A DNA stretch of 64,000 bases. It comes from an uncultured bacterium. Lineage in GTDB: Bacteria > Bacteroidota > Bacteroidia > Bacteroidales > Marinifilaceae. The stretch is taken from the NCBI GenBank assembly GCA_905216195.1, contig CAJMSX010000003.1, positions 1 to 64,000 of the forward strand, given 5' to 3'. A program made the translations under genes and the position numbers. The notes beneath the pieces are model-generated. The model was not told the DNA's origin, made no database searches, and saw only the letters and a program-made list of their open reading frames with translations. Shown piece by piece: positions 8,111 through 17,207 of the stretch; position 1 is the stretch's first letter, and the number at the start of each line of letters is the position of its first letter.

Positions 8111-11100
8111 ATGCCTATGAATAAGATGTTTTTATTATTTTCATTCCTGCTGTTGGGGAGTATAGGGTATGCTCATCCCTTGTGGATGCGCTATCCGGCG
8201 ATTTCGCCCGATGGACGGGAGATTGCTTTTTCTTACCGGGGAGATATTTATAAGGTGGATGTCAACGGTGGAAAAGCCGTACAGTTGACGACGAATCCGG
8301 CTTACGATTTTCGTCCTGTGTGGTCACCGGACGGGAAATTCATTGCTTTTGCTGCTGATCGTTACGGGAATTTCGATGTATTCGTGATGAGGGCTGAAGG
8401 AGGGGAACCCCGTCGTTTGACGACTCATTCCGCTTCGGAAATTCCTTATGCTTTCACTCCGGACGGCAAGCGGGTGGTGTTCGGGGCTCAGTTACAGGAT
8501 CCTGCTGCCAGTGCTCTTTTTCCACGGGCTTCCTTGACTGAATTGTATGCCGTACCGGTAGAGGGAGGTCGCCCGGAACTGCTTTTGGCCACTCCGGCCG
8601 AAAACGTTTGTTTTTCTGCTTCCGGAGAATCGATGTTGTATCAGGATCAGAAGGGCTTTGAAAACGCCTGGCGGAAACATCATACTTCTTCCATTACCCG
8701 GGATATCTGGAAATACGATTTTAAAAATCGCCGGCATATACAGTTGATAGACCGGCCCGGAGAGGATCGGGATCCGGTATTCGGCCCGGCAGATCAAAAT
8801 GTGTATTTTTTAAGTGAAAGGGACGGTTCTTTTAATGTGTATTCATTTCCGGCCGAGGATCCGGCAAAGATCAGCCAGTTGACTTTCTTCAAGACCAATC
8901 CGGTCAGATTCCTGACGATCGCTGAAAACGGAACCCTCTGTTTTGGTTATGACGGGGAGATCTATACACAGCAGGCCGGCGGCAAACCTGAAAAGGTAAA
9001 AATAGATATTGTCGGGGATCTGAATGCCGATAATACGGAATATCTCACTTTTAGCCGGGGAGCTCAGGATGCTGTAGTTTCTGCGGACGGGAAACAGTTA
9101 GCCATGATATTGAGGGGAGATGTGTTCGTAACCTCGGTGGATTATGTCACTACCCGCCCCGTTTCTGCTACACCTCAGGCCGAAGAAGGGCTGACTTTCG
9201 CTCCGGACGGGCGTACATTGGCTTACGGTTCGGAACGGGACGGAAACTGGAATATTTATACGGCGGAATTGGTGCGAAAGGAAGATCCGAATTTTTCGAA
9301 TGCTACTCTTATTCGGGAAAAACCTTTATTCAAGCCTTCTGCTACCGAGCGTTTTGCTCCGCAGTATTCACCGGACGGCCGGGAAATCGCTTACATTGAG
9401 GACAGGGCCCGTTTGATGGTTATGAACCTGGAAACCCGCAAAGTGCGTCAGATTACTGACGGTAGTAAGCAATACAGTTCCGATGGTTATTTTAATTACA
9501 GCTGGTCGCCGGACGGGAAATGGTTTGTGCTGGAGTTTACGGGAAATAAACACGATCCGTATAGCGATATCGGTATTGTCAGTGCCGACGGGAAAGGGGA
9601 GATCATCAATCTCACCAATAGCGGATATACCGATGGAAATCCCCGTTGGGTGCTGGACGGAAACGCTATCCTTTTTATTTCGGAGCGTTACGGTATGCGA
9701 AATCACGCTTCCTGGGGATCCTTGAACGATGTCATGCTGGTATTCCTGAACCAGGATGCTTACGATAAATTCAGACTCAGCAAAGAGGATTATGAGTTGC
9801 TGAAAGCCGAAGCAGGAGAAAAGAAAAAAGAGGAGAAAGCCGCTGAAAAAGAGAAGAAACCGAAAGATATCGTGGTAGAATTGAAAGATATTGAAGACCG
9901 AATCGTCCGGTTAACACCCAATTCTTCCAATCTGGCAGATGCAGTAATCGACCCGAAGGGCGATAAGTTGTATTATATGGCTTCCTTTGAAGGAGGATTC
10001 GACTTGTGGCAGACTGATCTGAGAAGCAAGAGTACGAAATTACTGCATAAACTGAACAGTAACTGGGCTTCCCTGGAATTGAACCCCTCGAAAAACCAGC
10101 TGTTTGTCTTGGGAAGAAGCAATATGCTGAAAATCGGATTGGATAACGGTAAACAGAGTCCGGTGACCTACCGGGCCGAAATGGTGCTGGATAAAGCGGC
10201 GGAAAGAGCTTATATGTTCGATCATGTATATCGTCAGGAGTTGAAACGTTTTTACGATAAGAATATGCATGGGGTGGACTGGCCGAAGATGAGAAAAATT
10301 TACGAAAAGTTTTTACCTTATATCAATAATAATTATGATTTTTCCGAATTGCTGAGCGAAATGCTGGGAGAACTGAATGTTTCCCATACCGGAGGACGTT
10401 ACAGTCCGCGTTTAGGAGGGGATGCTACGGCCGAATTAGGTTTGTTGTTTAACCTCTCTTTTGATAAAGACGGGCTTTTGATAGACGAGGTGGTGGAAAA
10501 AGGACCTTTCGATAAAGCGGCTTCCGACGTCAAGACCGGAGATATAGTTGAAAAAATCGACGGAGTAAAAATCTCCCGGAAAATGGATTACTATCCTTTA
10601 TTGAATAAGAAAAGCGGTAAAAAGACTCTGGTCTCTTTCTACAGACCTTCGGAAAACAAACGCTGGGAAGAGGTTTGCGAACCGGTAAGCCGGGGTACGT
10701 TGAACGGTTTATTGTATAAACGGTGGGTAAAACAACGGGCGGCGGATGTGGACCGTTTGTCAGGAGGCCGGCTGGGATATGTGCATATCGAATCGATGGG
10801 AGATCCCAGTTTCCGTTCGGTATATTCCGATATTCTGGGGAAATACAATACTAAAGAAGGCATTGTGATCGATACCCGCTTTAACGGAGGGGGACGCTTA
10901 CACGAAGATATCGAAGTGCTGTTCAGCGGAGAAAAATACTTTACGCAGGTGGTAAGGGGGAAGGAAGCGTGTGATATGCCGAGCCGCCGTTGGAATAAAC
11001 CTTCGATTATGTTGATGTGTGAAGCCAATTATTCCAATGCTCACGGAACTCCCTGGGTTTACAGGCATAAGAATATCGGAAAGCTGGTCGGTATGCCGGT

Positions 11101-11326
11101 ACCGGGAACGATGACCAGCGTGTCCTGGGAGACTTTGCAGGACCCGACGCTGGTGTTCGGAATCCCGGTCGTAGGTTATCGTTTGGCCGACGGAAGTTAT
11201 TTGGAAAATCAGCAACTGGAGCCGGATTACCGGATCGCCAATTCTCCGGAAACGATTATTACCGGACGGGATCAGCAATTGGAAAAAGCGGTGGAGGTTT
11301 TATTACAGGAATTGGGTCACAAATAA
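8111..11326 (+). CDS. Tricorn-type S41 family protease
   Basis: A 1071-residue exported peptidase related to the tricorn core protease. Domain order: signal peptide (residues 1-21, ending GYAHP), WD40/PD40 beta-propeller repeats marked by repeated SPDGR/SPDGK stretches (about 25-560), a charged KKKEEKAAEKEKK linker (about 570-590), a tricorn helical bundle and C1 region, a PDZ domain (about 775-850, LLIDEVVEKGPFDKAA) and a C-terminal S41 catalytic domain. The Ser-His pair of tricorn is seen in NVSHTGG, the nucleophile region is EANYSNAHG and the Glu in WETLQDP. The Asp that usually follows the nucleophile is Asn here. An internal ATG at 8117 is an equally good start. A strong terminator follows. 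Confidence 0.85.
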   Translation: MPMNKMFLLFSFLLLGSIGYAHPLWMRYPAISPDGREIAFSYRGDIYKVDVNGGKAVQLTTNPAYDFRPVWSPDGKFIAFAADRYGNFDVFVMRAEGGEPRRLTTHSASEIPYAFTPDGKRVVFGAQLQDPAASALFPRASLTELYAVPVEGGRPELLLATPAENVCFSASGESMLYQDQKGFENAWRKHHTSSITRDIWKYDFKNRRHIQLIDRPGEDRDPVFGPADQNVYFLSERDGSFNVYSFPAEDPAKISQLTFFKTNPVRFLTIAENGTLCFGYDGEIYTQQAGGKPEKVKIDIVGDLNADNTEYLTFSRGAQDAVVSADGKQLAMILRGDVFVTSVDYVTTRPVSATPQAEEGLTFAPDGRTLAYGSERDGNWNIYTAELVRKEDPNFSNATLIREKPLFKPSATERFAPQYSPDGREIAYIEDRARLMVMNLETRKVRQITDGSKQYSSDGYFNYSWSPDGKWFVLEFTGNKHDPYSDIGIVSADGKGEIINLTNSGYTDGNPRWVLDGNAILFISERYGMRNHASWGSLNDVMLVFLNQDAYDKFRLSKEDYELLKAEAGEKKKEEKAAEKEKKPKDIVVELKDIEDRIVRLTPNSSNLADAVIDPKGDKLYYMASFEGGFDLWQTDLRSKSTKLLHKLNSNWASLELNPSKNQLFVLGRSNMLKIGLDNGKQSPVTYRAEMVLDKAAERAYMFDHVYRQELKRFYDKNMHGVDWPKMRKIYEKFLPYINNNYDFSELLSEMLGELNVSHTGGRYSPRLGGDATAELGLLFNLSFDKDGLLIDEVVEKGPFDKAASDVKTGDIVEKIDGVKISRKMDYYPLLNKKSGKKTLVSFYRPSENKRWEEVCEPVSRGTLNGLLYKRWVKQRAADVDRLSGGRLGYVHIESMGDPSFRSVYSDILGKYNTKEGIVIDTRFNGGGRLHEDIEVLFSGEKYFTQVVRGKEACDMPSRRWNKPSIMLMCEANYSNAHGTPWVYRHKNIGKLVGMPVPGTMTSVSWETLQDPTLVFGIPVVGYRLADGSYLENQQLEPDYRIANSPETIITGRDQQLEKAVEVLLQELGHK

Positions 11327-11390
11327 GGCGGGACAACCGAATTTACGGAAATTTATCTCCGGATTTTTCAAAGCTGAATTCCGGAATTAT

Positions 11391-11422
11391 AAAAAGGATT
11401 CCCAATCTTGGGAATCTTTTTT
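11391..11422 (+). terminator. Rho-independent terminator after the tricorn-type gene
   Basis: A perfect inverted repeat, GATTCCCAA (11397-11405) and TTGGGAATC (11408-11416), preceded by an A-run and followed by six T residues. It lies about 70 bp after the protease stop. Confidence 0.85.
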
Positions 11423-11480
11423 GTCTCTTACCCGTTCTTGAAAAGGTTCTTTTGTCCCGGTAACGCTATTCTTTTCGTAG

Positions 11481-11792
11481 CATATTCCGGTTTTTGCCAA
11501 ATTCGATCATGCCGCTAATGCGGAGAAGGTGAATCTGAACTTACGTCCCACGCAAGTGATTGTGTTCGGCTCGCCTGCTGTCGGGACAAAAGTCATGCAG
11601 GAAAATCAGCTTCTCGCCCTGGAATTACCGTTGCGGGTTATGGTATGGGAAGATGCGGGGGGAAGGGTATGGATGGCCTTTCCGCAAATGAGGCGTATGG
11701 CCGAAGATTATCAACTGGAAAATAATCCCGTTTTGGAGAAAATGCAGCTGTTGTTGGAAAATTTAGTCTCCCGTGCTTCCCGGCAATATTGA
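11481..11792 (+). pseudogene. 5'-truncated DUF302 domain protein remnant
   Basis: The frame reads HIPVFAKFDHAANAEK then LRPTQVIVFGSPAVGTKVM and LELPLRVMVWEDAGGRVW, a clear DUF302 domain, and runs to a normal stop at 11,792. There is no start codon upstream of the conserved FAKFDHAANA block: an in-frame TAG sits at 11,478-11,480. A GTG at 11,529 would start in the middle of the domain. The normal N-terminal part is missing, so I call it a remnant. It lies at the left edge of the accessory island. Confidence 0.65.
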
Positions 11793-12142
11793 TGGGATCC
11801 GGAACCGGATATAAAAAGGAGGCCGGCCCGTAGGACGCCTTGACACTTTGATAACAGACTGTATATCAATAGATATTTGAGGATAAAACACTGAATCCAC
11901 CGTGTAACCCTACACGAACTTGATTTATAATAGTTTTTCTCGGAAGCAAAGATATACAGTCTGTTTTAATTTTCATAGCTCTATAAAGGGCTATTTTTAT
12001 GAAATTAAATTTATAGAGAATAACAACATTGGCTTACTATACATAATAAGCCACATATATATTGGTAGAAGTACTATTCCACACTTGTTACCTATACCAT
12101 GTATATTATACTGGCTAACAACAAACAAGATATATGGTACTG
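11793..12142. other. Intergenic junction between host DNA and the AT-rich island
   Basis: The first 50 bases are GC-rich like the host; from about 11,850 on the composition turns AT-rich like the island. It contains the inverted repeats described separately, and a hairpin (ATAGCTC 11,975-11,981 with GGGCTAT 11,988-11,994, one G-T pair, then TTTTT) that could stop + strand readthrough. I see no gene here. Confidence 0.5.
11853..11965. repeat. 15-bp inverted repeat pair at the left island edge
   Basis: AACAGACTGTATATC at 11,853-11,867 and its exact reverse complement GATATACAGTCTGTT at 11,951-11,965, 83 bp apart. Between them lies a perfect small dyad, CGTGTA-ACCC-TACACG, at 11,901-11,916. The arrangement fits binding sites for a tyrosine recombinase around a core site, but that role is inference. 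Confidence 0.6.
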
Positions 12143-13435
12143 CTATTTCACATATTTCAACGACAAGTTAATAAGAGCCAAACATCTTTGAAAAAAATAT
12201 TCGTAGTAATTAAGATCCGTTATATCTATTTTATCTGTCTCGTGATGCCTAATTCTATATTTGTTGCCAATGGTAGTTAGTTTTATAAACTCTTCTTGGA
12301 ATAATTCTTTGAATTTATCATTATTTTGAGAGATTTCATTAATGACTTTCTCTGCAGAACTCTTTTTGTCTAAATCTACATAGTATGTTTTTAACCGCTC
12401 AAATGCATCCCATAATTTCTCTACAGCAAGCTGCTTTTCCATAGGAATTTTACTTTCATATAAATTTGTAGCTTGCTCTATCAATTCTTTTAATCCAATC
12501 TCTTTAATGACTTCTTTTGTTCTGATGTTAATATGAGATGCTTCCATCTTGCCCCCTAAAAGTTTATACGGATAACTGTTATTTTGCAGTAAAAGATTTA
12601 GTTCATTGGAAAAATTAGTATGCTCATTGATTCTAGAAAACAACTCTATTGCGTCGAAAACGCTATGCGGATAATTACACATGATAAAATGTTCTAAATC
12701 ATCAGTTACTGAATAATTTTTTCTTGCATCAAATGCTTTTGGTAGATAATAACTTTGAATATCTTCTATTGTAGCTGCTTTTGAGCTTAATGTATAATTC
12801 CAGTTTGTTTCAGTCGTTCTATATACGGTATCATCATACTGTCCAATTAGTTTACACAATTCAAACCTCAGTTTCTTTGATATTGTTGGTAAGACTATAG
12901 TCTTTTTTTCTATTGAGTTTTTATGCCTCAATGAAAATGGAATAAACTTTCCGCTAGCTTGTTCCTCTTTAGTTAATTTCCTCCAAGAATATACGGTTCT
13001 ATTGGACACCTTGTCGCTTTCATATAATTCATATCCATCGGAATTGATCAAATTATTTACTTTTTCAAGATAGCTCTTCCAATTACTATCTTCGGCTCTG
13101 TTCTCTGGATTAAAAACAGCAGATAAAAAGTTAAGGATGATTATATCACTACCAGCATTCAACTCAAATCGATTATCATCAAACACCCAGCCATATTCCC
13201 AATCTTCATTATTCATTGTATGTTGCCATATATCTCCTTCTGCATTTTCAAACCTGGGATCATTACTAGGCATTGCTTCGAGTTGATATAATTTTTTCAG
13301 AAATTCGATTTCAGTTAATCGACCATAATAAATATAAAAGACATTTTGTCTATTACCTAAAAAATCAAATTCTGTGTAGCCTCTTTTGAATAAATCTATG
13401 ATATCCCGTCTGGTTATTTCTGAAATACTATTCAT
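12143..13435 (-). CDS. AbiJ-NTD3-like abortive infection family protein
   Basis: A 430-residue protein. The N-terminus matches the pattern I know from AbiJ N-terminal domain 3 proteins: ISEITRRDIIDLF (residues 4-16), GRLTEIEFLKKLY (38-50), then PSNDPRFENAEGDIWQH (56-72) and DWEYGWVFDD. The C-terminus (about 385-430) holds NKYRIRHHETDK followed by a hydrophobic helix, resembling the HEPN-like RNase module at the end of AbiJ proteins. I infer an abortive-infection effector. It starts 22 bp after the HamB-like gene on the same strand, so it is probably the third gene of the defence operon. It is not a recognised core Hachiman component. Confidence 0.65.
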   Translation of the reverse strand: MNSISEITRRDIIDLFKRGYTEFDFLGNRQNVFYIYYGRLTEIEFLKKLYQLEAMPSNDPRFENAEGDIWQHTMNNEDWEYGWVFDDNRFELNAGSDIIILNFLSAVFNPENRAEDSNWKSYLEKVNNLINSDGYELYESDKVSNRTVYSWRKLTKEEQASGKFIPFSLRHKNSIEKKTIVLPTISKKLRFELCKLIGQYDDTVYRTTETNWNYTLSSKAATIEDIQSYYLPKAFDARKNYSVTDDLEHFIMCNYPHSVFDAIELFSRINEHTNFSNELNLLLQNNSYPYKLLGGKMEASHINIRTKEVIKEIGLKELIEQATNLYESKIPMEKQLAVEKLWDAFERLKTYYVDLDKKSSAEKVINEISQNNDKFKELFQEEFIKLTTIGNKYRIRHHETDKIDITDLNYYEYFFQRCLALINLSLKYVK

Positions 13436-13457
13436 TTTTCCGTATCTATAATTTATT

Positions 13458-16334
13458 TTATATCAAGTTCCTATAAATATGCCTTTTAGTTAAGGCCGGT
13501 ATTTCTTGGGTATTTATATATTCACGGATTTCACTGTGACGAAAATCCACAATAGCATTGAATTGCTCATAATCAATTATTTTTATATTATTATTCATAA
13601 AATACTCATAAATTGTATTAATGCCTATTCTATCTGTAATACCTCTCTTACGGATGAAGTATTTAATAATAGAATCAATTCCATGTGATGCAAACTCAGG
13701 CCATACAGCTAATATATCCTTCCCAGCTGGTTTAGAATCTATTATATATCTTATAATTGATGAAACTTTAGTTTTAAACTCGCCTTTTATATGGTTTATT
13801 ATTACCAGTACATCTTCGATGTCTTTATTTACGGAGTATGCTATTTCATGGTACCATAGACCTTGCATCCACAGTCTTAAAACTGATTTTAATTCTTCTT
13901 TATCATTAATTTTGTCACAACGATCATAGATGTCTAATTCGTATAATAAATCAATAATATACCCAACCCAATCATCGTCTAAAGGGTTTGCTATGCAAAA
14001 TATAGCATCGTTGTCAAAGGTTACAAGCTCTTCAATATTTTTATATTGAGAAATAGATAGGCCTGATAACCTATATTTTCCATATGATTCTGTATTTATT
14101 TCAGTTTTCAAAAGTTCATATCTTATTTCAAAAATCTTGCGTAACCATTTTTTTGTTGACACATCACCTAAATGATAGGCAAGAGAATCTATAATAATAT
14201 TATCTAAATCTATATCTTCAATATTTTCGTTGTCCGCATTTCTAGAAATCATAAAATCAATATCCTTAGCAAAGTTATTCGCTTCAAGAACTGAATTAAT
14301 TTGAGTATCATCCAAATCACCTCGATATTCACTTAAAGCTTTAACAATATCAAACAACGTTCCACTTATTTTCTCAATACGTTCACTCCTCAGCGATTCA
14401 AGTACGCGATTTAATGGTCTCTCATTACTTGATGCGGGCAATATAATTAAGCCATATTTTTCTCTACCAGCCCTACCAACTCGGCCTATTATGTTTTTTA
14501 GATTTTTTCTGTCTGTCAAATAACCATTAAATTTATTTTGGGTTCTAATATTTCCTAATATGAGTGTCTTAACAGGAAGATTTACACCTTCTGCTAAAGT
14601 ACTAGTACATATGATGAGTGGCAACACTTTCTCTGTATAATAATATTCAATATACTCTCTAATATCTTGAGGAATGTCCGCATTGTGATAAACAAAACCA
14701 TTTCTTGCGAAATTCACTAATATATAGTCATCTCCAAATTGAAATCTAATGTACTCAACAAATAATTGCAACTGCTTAATATTTGACGAGAAATCCATTG
14801 GCGAAAACATATTACTTTCATTAATAAGAGATAGAATATCTTTGCCAAATGCCTCACAACCACTACTCCCTTTTTTGTTACTTGTATATATCATTACCGA
14901 TCCGGCACTTAATGATTTCAATGCTATGGCAGCAGATTGTTTTCTATTTGTTGTAATATTGGTACCTATTTCTTTTTTCGAGACAAAAGTTGGAACATTC
15001 AATTCGCAATTAGTGTATGTACTATTGTATAACTCCAATTCAATGTTCCCTTTATCATTTCTTGAGTATCCAAACTTTATTTTAGCTGGTCTATAAGTGC
15101 TTGATCCTATTTGATCGGTAGTGCCACCTAACCACGTATTAATATCTTCAATATTAGGTATAATTGCAGAAATAAATAAGAATCTTTTATTCCCAATTTT
15201 CTTTAATCTTGATAATAACAGTTCATAATTAATTCCTCTACTAAGGTCATCAAGTAGTTGTCCTTCATCACAAATTACCAATGAAAATTCATCTAATAAG
15301 TCGTCAATAGAGCCTTCTAATGTCATAAAAGTCTCTGGTGTAGATACTAATAATTGAGCTTCTAAACAATAACTCTCTTCCCAAGAATAAGATCCACCAC
15401 CATACATTGCTCGATATGTAAACCCTAAATTATTAGATACTTTATTAAATCGTTGCTTCAATTCATACGCAAGTGAGCGTAGCGGTGCTAAATACAGAAC
15501 TTTCGCAGATGAATCTTTTTGTAATTCATTATATATAATAAGTTCTGTTAGATATGATTTTCCAGAACTAGTAGGCATTGTTAGGCTAAATGATTTTTCA
15601 AAATTTAGAATTCCCTTACTAATTGCTTCTTTTTGAGAAGGCAAAAAAGATATAATGTGCTGTTCAAAACTGTGTGCCACATATTGTCTCCAATCGATTC
15701 CTGGTGCCGCTTCCTTAAGATCTACCCATATATTATTTTCTTTGTACTTATTTAAAATATGGATTAATAAGAAAGTGTCAAAAAAATCATCTAATGAATC
15801 AAAAGAAAAATCTGCATATTTTTGATTAACAGACTTTATAACTGCATCAAGCGATGCCTTTTCTCCAGAATGCACAAAGTTCAATATTTTGTAAATATTA
15901 TCACTAAAAACATCGTCGTGTTTTCCTCCTGATAAAACAAGATATATCAATTTTGCTGATTCTGTATCTAATGACTTTATTTCTAAACCTTTTATCAGCA
16001 GTGTACTAATTGCCCCAAAATCACATAAATAATAAATTGCAGAAACATATAGTTGATTTAATACTACATCTACTCCACTAAAAATCTCTCTTGTTGAGTT
16101 TGACGAATATACGTTTAGGCCATGTGCTATTTTTAAAAGCTCATTTTTGTAGCTTTCATATTCATTTGAATTATTGATATTCTCAAGAGTTAAATATAGC
16201 TTGTTTAATAGTGTAATATAATAATCATCCTGTCTATGTGTGAATTCGTATTCTGGTACGCCAACAACTTTATAATCTCTTAAGAACTCCAAATACTCAG
16301 ACTCAGAAGTCCATTTATCATATATCTCACTCAT
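13458..16334 (-). CDS. hamB: HamB-like superfamily 2 helicase (Hachiman)
   Basis: A 958-residue helicase. About 240 N-terminal helical residues precede an SF2 core: Walker A MPTSSGKS (253-260), motif Ia APLRSLAYEL, STPETFMTLE, a Walker B variant DEGQ (356-359), motif III ISAIIPN, STLAEGVNLPVKT and motif VI IGRVGRAGRE. The DEGQ in place of DExH/DEAD and the EGVNLP stretch fit the HamB/Ski2-like group. In Hachiman systems HamB senses damaged or invading DNA and restrains the HamA nuclease. It starts five bases after the HamA-like gene, which supports the assignment. A stand-alone Ski2-like helicase is the alternative but is less likely in this context. Confidence 0.8.
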   Translation of the reverse strand: MSEIYDKWTSESEYLEFLRDYKVVGVPEYEFTHRQDDYYITLLNKLYLTLENINNSNEYESYKNELLKIAHGLNVYSSNSTREIFSGVDVVLNQLYVSAIYYLCDFGAISTLLIKGLEIKSLDTESAKLIYLVLSGGKHDDVFSDNIYKILNFVHSGEKASLDAVIKSVNQKYADFSFDSLDDFFDTFLLIHILNKYKENNIWVDLKEAAPGIDWRQYVAHSFEQHIISFLPSQKEAISKGILNFEKSFSLTMPTSSGKSYLTELIIYNELQKDSSAKVLYLAPLRSLAYELKQRFNKVSNNLGFTYRAMYGGGSYSWEESYCLEAQLLVSTPETFMTLEGSIDDLLDEFSLVICDEGQLLDDLSRGINYELLLSRLKKIGNKRFLFISAIIPNIEDINTWLGGTTDQIGSSTYRPAKIKFGYSRNDKGNIELELYNSTYTNCELNVPTFVSKKEIGTNITTNRKQSAAIALKSLSAGSVMIYTSNKKGSSGCEAFGKDILSLINESNMFSPMDFSSNIKQLQLFVEYIRFQFGDDYILVNFARNGFVYHNADIPQDIREYIEYYYTEKVLPLIICTSTLAEGVNLPVKTLILGNIRTQNKFNGYLTDRKNLKNIIGRVGRAGREKYGLIILPASSNERPLNRVLESLRSERIEKISGTLFDIVKALSEYRGDLDDTQINSVLEANNFAKDIDFMISRNADNENIEDIDLDNIIIDSLAYHLGDVSTKKWLRKIFEIRYELLKTEINTESYGKYRLSGLSISQYKNIEELVTFDNDAIFCIANPLDDDWVGYIIDLLYELDIYDRCDKINDKEELKSVLRLWMQGLWYHEIAYSVNKDIEDVLVIINHIKGEFKTKVSSIIRYIIDSKPAGKDILAVWPEFASHGIDSIIKYFIRKRGITDRIGINTIYEYFMNNNIKIIDYEQFNAIVDFRHSEIREYINTQEIPALTKRHIYRNLI

Positions 16335-16339
16335 AGCTT

Positions 16340-17128
16340 TTAAGTATTGGGTATATTAGAATATATAGATTCGTATATAGATTTTAAACCTTTCATAGGT
16401 ACGGCATAAACCTCTATTTGTGGATATGTGGTCAAAAGATCATTTGATATGTTATTTATATGTGTTGTTAGGTGATCTTTATCAACAATTGCAATAGCTT
16501 TAAAATGTTTGCCAAAAGGGACGGTTATACAATCAGAAAAACGTCTTGCTATTTTTACTGATTCAAAATCACATTCATTTTTGTATTTTGCCATTAGGTA
16601 GGCTATTGTCTTTGAGAAACGACTATTTATATCCTTAGCAGCCCCTTCTATCGCATCATTAATTCTACTTGCTATTCCGCTTGGTTTAGTTGCTCCATTT
16701 TTTGATTCGACTGCAACCAAAAAATCTGAAGTCTGAGGATTATCGTAATCATCACAACATAACAGAACAATATCTGTAAGATGACATGGACTATCTCTAT
16801 GCTCTTTCCATCTCCATTTTAGTGGTCGCAGATTTGTCTCTGGATGTATATGAGAAGTAATGGCATAAGACAAAATCTCGCCAAAGTCTCCTGATTTCAA
16901 TTGTGCTAATGTAGGCAGAACTACTTCAATTTCATCTTTCCGTGAGGTCATAGCACCCAGTTCTGAAATATTTCGCTCTAAACTCTCATCACTAATATAT
17001 GATTGACGAAATGGAATAAGGCAATCGTTTATAAATTGTGCAGTTAAACTGTCATTAAAGTCATAGATCAATATTCCATGGCTTGCCCTTTTGCTACTAT
17101 CGAGTTTGAAATATTTATTTATATCCAT
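16340..17128 (-). CDS. hamA: HamA-like DUF1837 nuclease (Hachiman)
   Basis: A 262-residue protein of the HamA C-terminal/DUF1837 type. The PD-(D/E)XK-like nuclease residues can be placed: Glu84 in GDFGEILSYAI, Asp119 in CHLTDIVLL, and Glu141-Ser-Lys143 in VAVESKNGA. HamA is the nuclease effector of Hachiman, activated when the HamB helicase detects phage or damaged DNA; the effect is loss of cellular DNA and abortive infection. It is the first gene of the three-gene operon, with 79 bp upstream to the recombinase gene and five bases downstream to hamB. Confidence 0.78.
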   Translation of the reverse strand: MDINKYFKLDSSKRASHGILIYDFNDSLTAQFINDCLIPFRQSYISDESLERNISELGAMTSRKDEIEVVLPTLAQLKSGDFGEILSYAITSHIHPETNLRPLKWRWKEHRDSPCHLTDIVLLCCDDYDNPQTSDFLVAVESKNGATKPSGIASRINDAIEGAAKDINSRFSKTIAYLMAKYKNECDFESVKIARRFSDCITVPFGKHFKAIAIVDKDHLTTHINNISNDLLTTYPQIEVYAVPMKGLKSIYESIYSNIPNT

Positions 17129-17207
17129 CTTTAATTTTTTATCAAGGTGATAATGAATGATAAAATTAACATAATTTCCAATACCCTCAAAGCAAAATCG
17201 TTACGGA

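Noticed and set aside
11920..12171. A + strand 83-codon frame at the left island edge
   Set aside because: It overlaps the end of the AbiJ-like gene in antisense and runs over the repeat and hairpin region; composition is AT-rich with no family pattern.
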